The translations under genes and the position numbers were made by a program. The notes under the pieces are model-generated. The model ran no database searches, was not told the DNA's origin, and saw only the letters and a program-made list of their open reading frames with translations. Shown here piece after piece: positions 5,708 to 5,914 of a stretch of 5,914 nt of DNA (its first letter is position 1; every line of letters starts with the position of its first letter). The DNA comes from Candidatus Scatomorpha stercoravium (GTDB lineage: Bacteria; Bacillota; Clostridia; Oscillospirales; Oscillospiraceae). The DNA lies in assembly GCA_018716005.1 (NCBI GenBank), contig DVKN01000029.1, forward strand, positions 1 through 5,914. Reading direction: 5' to 3'.

Positions 5708-5914
5708 ATGCTCGAAACGCTGGTCACATCGTCGGTGCTTATAGCCGCGCTCTGCGTCCTGCGCCTCACGCGCGGCCGGGTGAGCGCGAGGCTCATATAC
5801 GCGCTCTGGCTCACGGCCGCGCTGCGGCTGATGCTGCCCTTTTCGCTCGTGCCGAGCCCGGTGAGCGTCGCGAATCTCGGCGGCGCGCTGCCGGACAGGC
5901 TCGCCGCGGAGATA
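5708..5914 (+). CDS. Second BlaR1-type M56 family membrane protein, 5' end only
   Basis: Only the first 69 residues are in the window, so the HExxH motif and the sensor domain cannot be checked. Residues 3-18 and 29-47 are hydrophobic and align without gaps to the blaR1-type protein at 1-1730: 47 of the first 59 residues are identical, including RGRVSARLIY and the block LRLMLPFSL. The start ATG (5708-5710) matches the start of the paralogue, and GGGAG (5694-5698) gives a ribosome binding site at 9-nt spacing. No blaI gene lies directly upstream; the preceding gene is arsR. Its promoter carries BlaI-like sites, so repression by the BlaI encoded at 1723-2103 is likely. It may be a duplicate with a different outer sensor domain, or a partial copy; the sequence right of the window decides this. 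Confidence 0.85.
   Translation, partial: MLETLVTSSVLIAALCVLRLTRGRVSARLIYALWLTAALRLMLPFSLVPSPVSVANLGGALPDRLAAEI
5831..5866 (+). repeat. Inverted repeat arm inside second blaR1-type gene (pairs with 1572-1607)
   Basis: This is the partner of 1572-1607, with 35 of 36 bases identical (GTG instead of GCG at one codon). Identity outside this block falls at third codon positions, which indicates an old duplication with local conservation or gene conversion. Confidence 0.85.

Overview
The window looks like chromosomal DNA from a high-GC member of the Firmicutes, probably class Clostridia. The evidence is AGGAGG-type ribosome binding sites, sharp sigma-A-like promoters (TTGACA/TATACT with 16-17 bp spacers), BlaI/BlaR1-type regulation, and codons strongly biased to G/C at the third position. 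The genus cannot be named from sequence alone. No RNA gene, IS element or CRISPR array was found.

Layout. (1) Positions 1-2165, minus strand: a two-gene operon of a BlaI-family repressor and an M56/BlaR1-type membrane protease (blaI then blaR1, 8-nt overlap). The blaR1 gene runs off the left edge. Its outer domain does not look like a penicillin-binding sensor. It carries one clear Asp-box (TDDSGESW) and a weaker second one, which suggests a beta-propeller. (2) Positions 2186-2925, minus strand: a stand-alone biotin-protein ligase (BirA without a DNA-binding domain) with a clean intrinsic terminator. (3) Positions 2933-5252: a zinc/cadmium/lead-type efflux module. On the minus strand are a 72-residue soluble HMA metal-binding protein and a P1B-2 ATPase that lacks its own HMA domain. 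(4) Positions 5206-5639, plus strand: a divergent ArsR/SmtB metal-sensing repressor. (5) Positions 5636-5914, plus strand: the beginning of a second BlaR1-type gene, about 80% identical in protein to the first over its first 59 residues. It has its own promoter, and its -35 box contains the arsR stop codon.

How the genes work together. Two regulatory circuits can be read from the DNA. The metal circuit has two copies of the same inverted repeat, GATTAA-N8-TTAATC. One lies just downstream of the hma-ATPase promoter and the other overlaps the -10 of arsR. A single ArsR-type repressor could therefore control both divergent units and release them when metal binds. The BlaI circuit has an 18-nt element (16/18 identical, core CTACAAACGTA) just downstream of the -10 of both blaI-blaR1 and the second blaR1 gene. 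A looser second site overlaps both -35 boxes. The second blaR1 has no blaI directly in front of it, so the BlaI encoded at 1723-2103 is the obvious candidate to repress both. This suggests one repressor serving two related membrane sensors arranged in inverted orientation around the metal and biotin genes.
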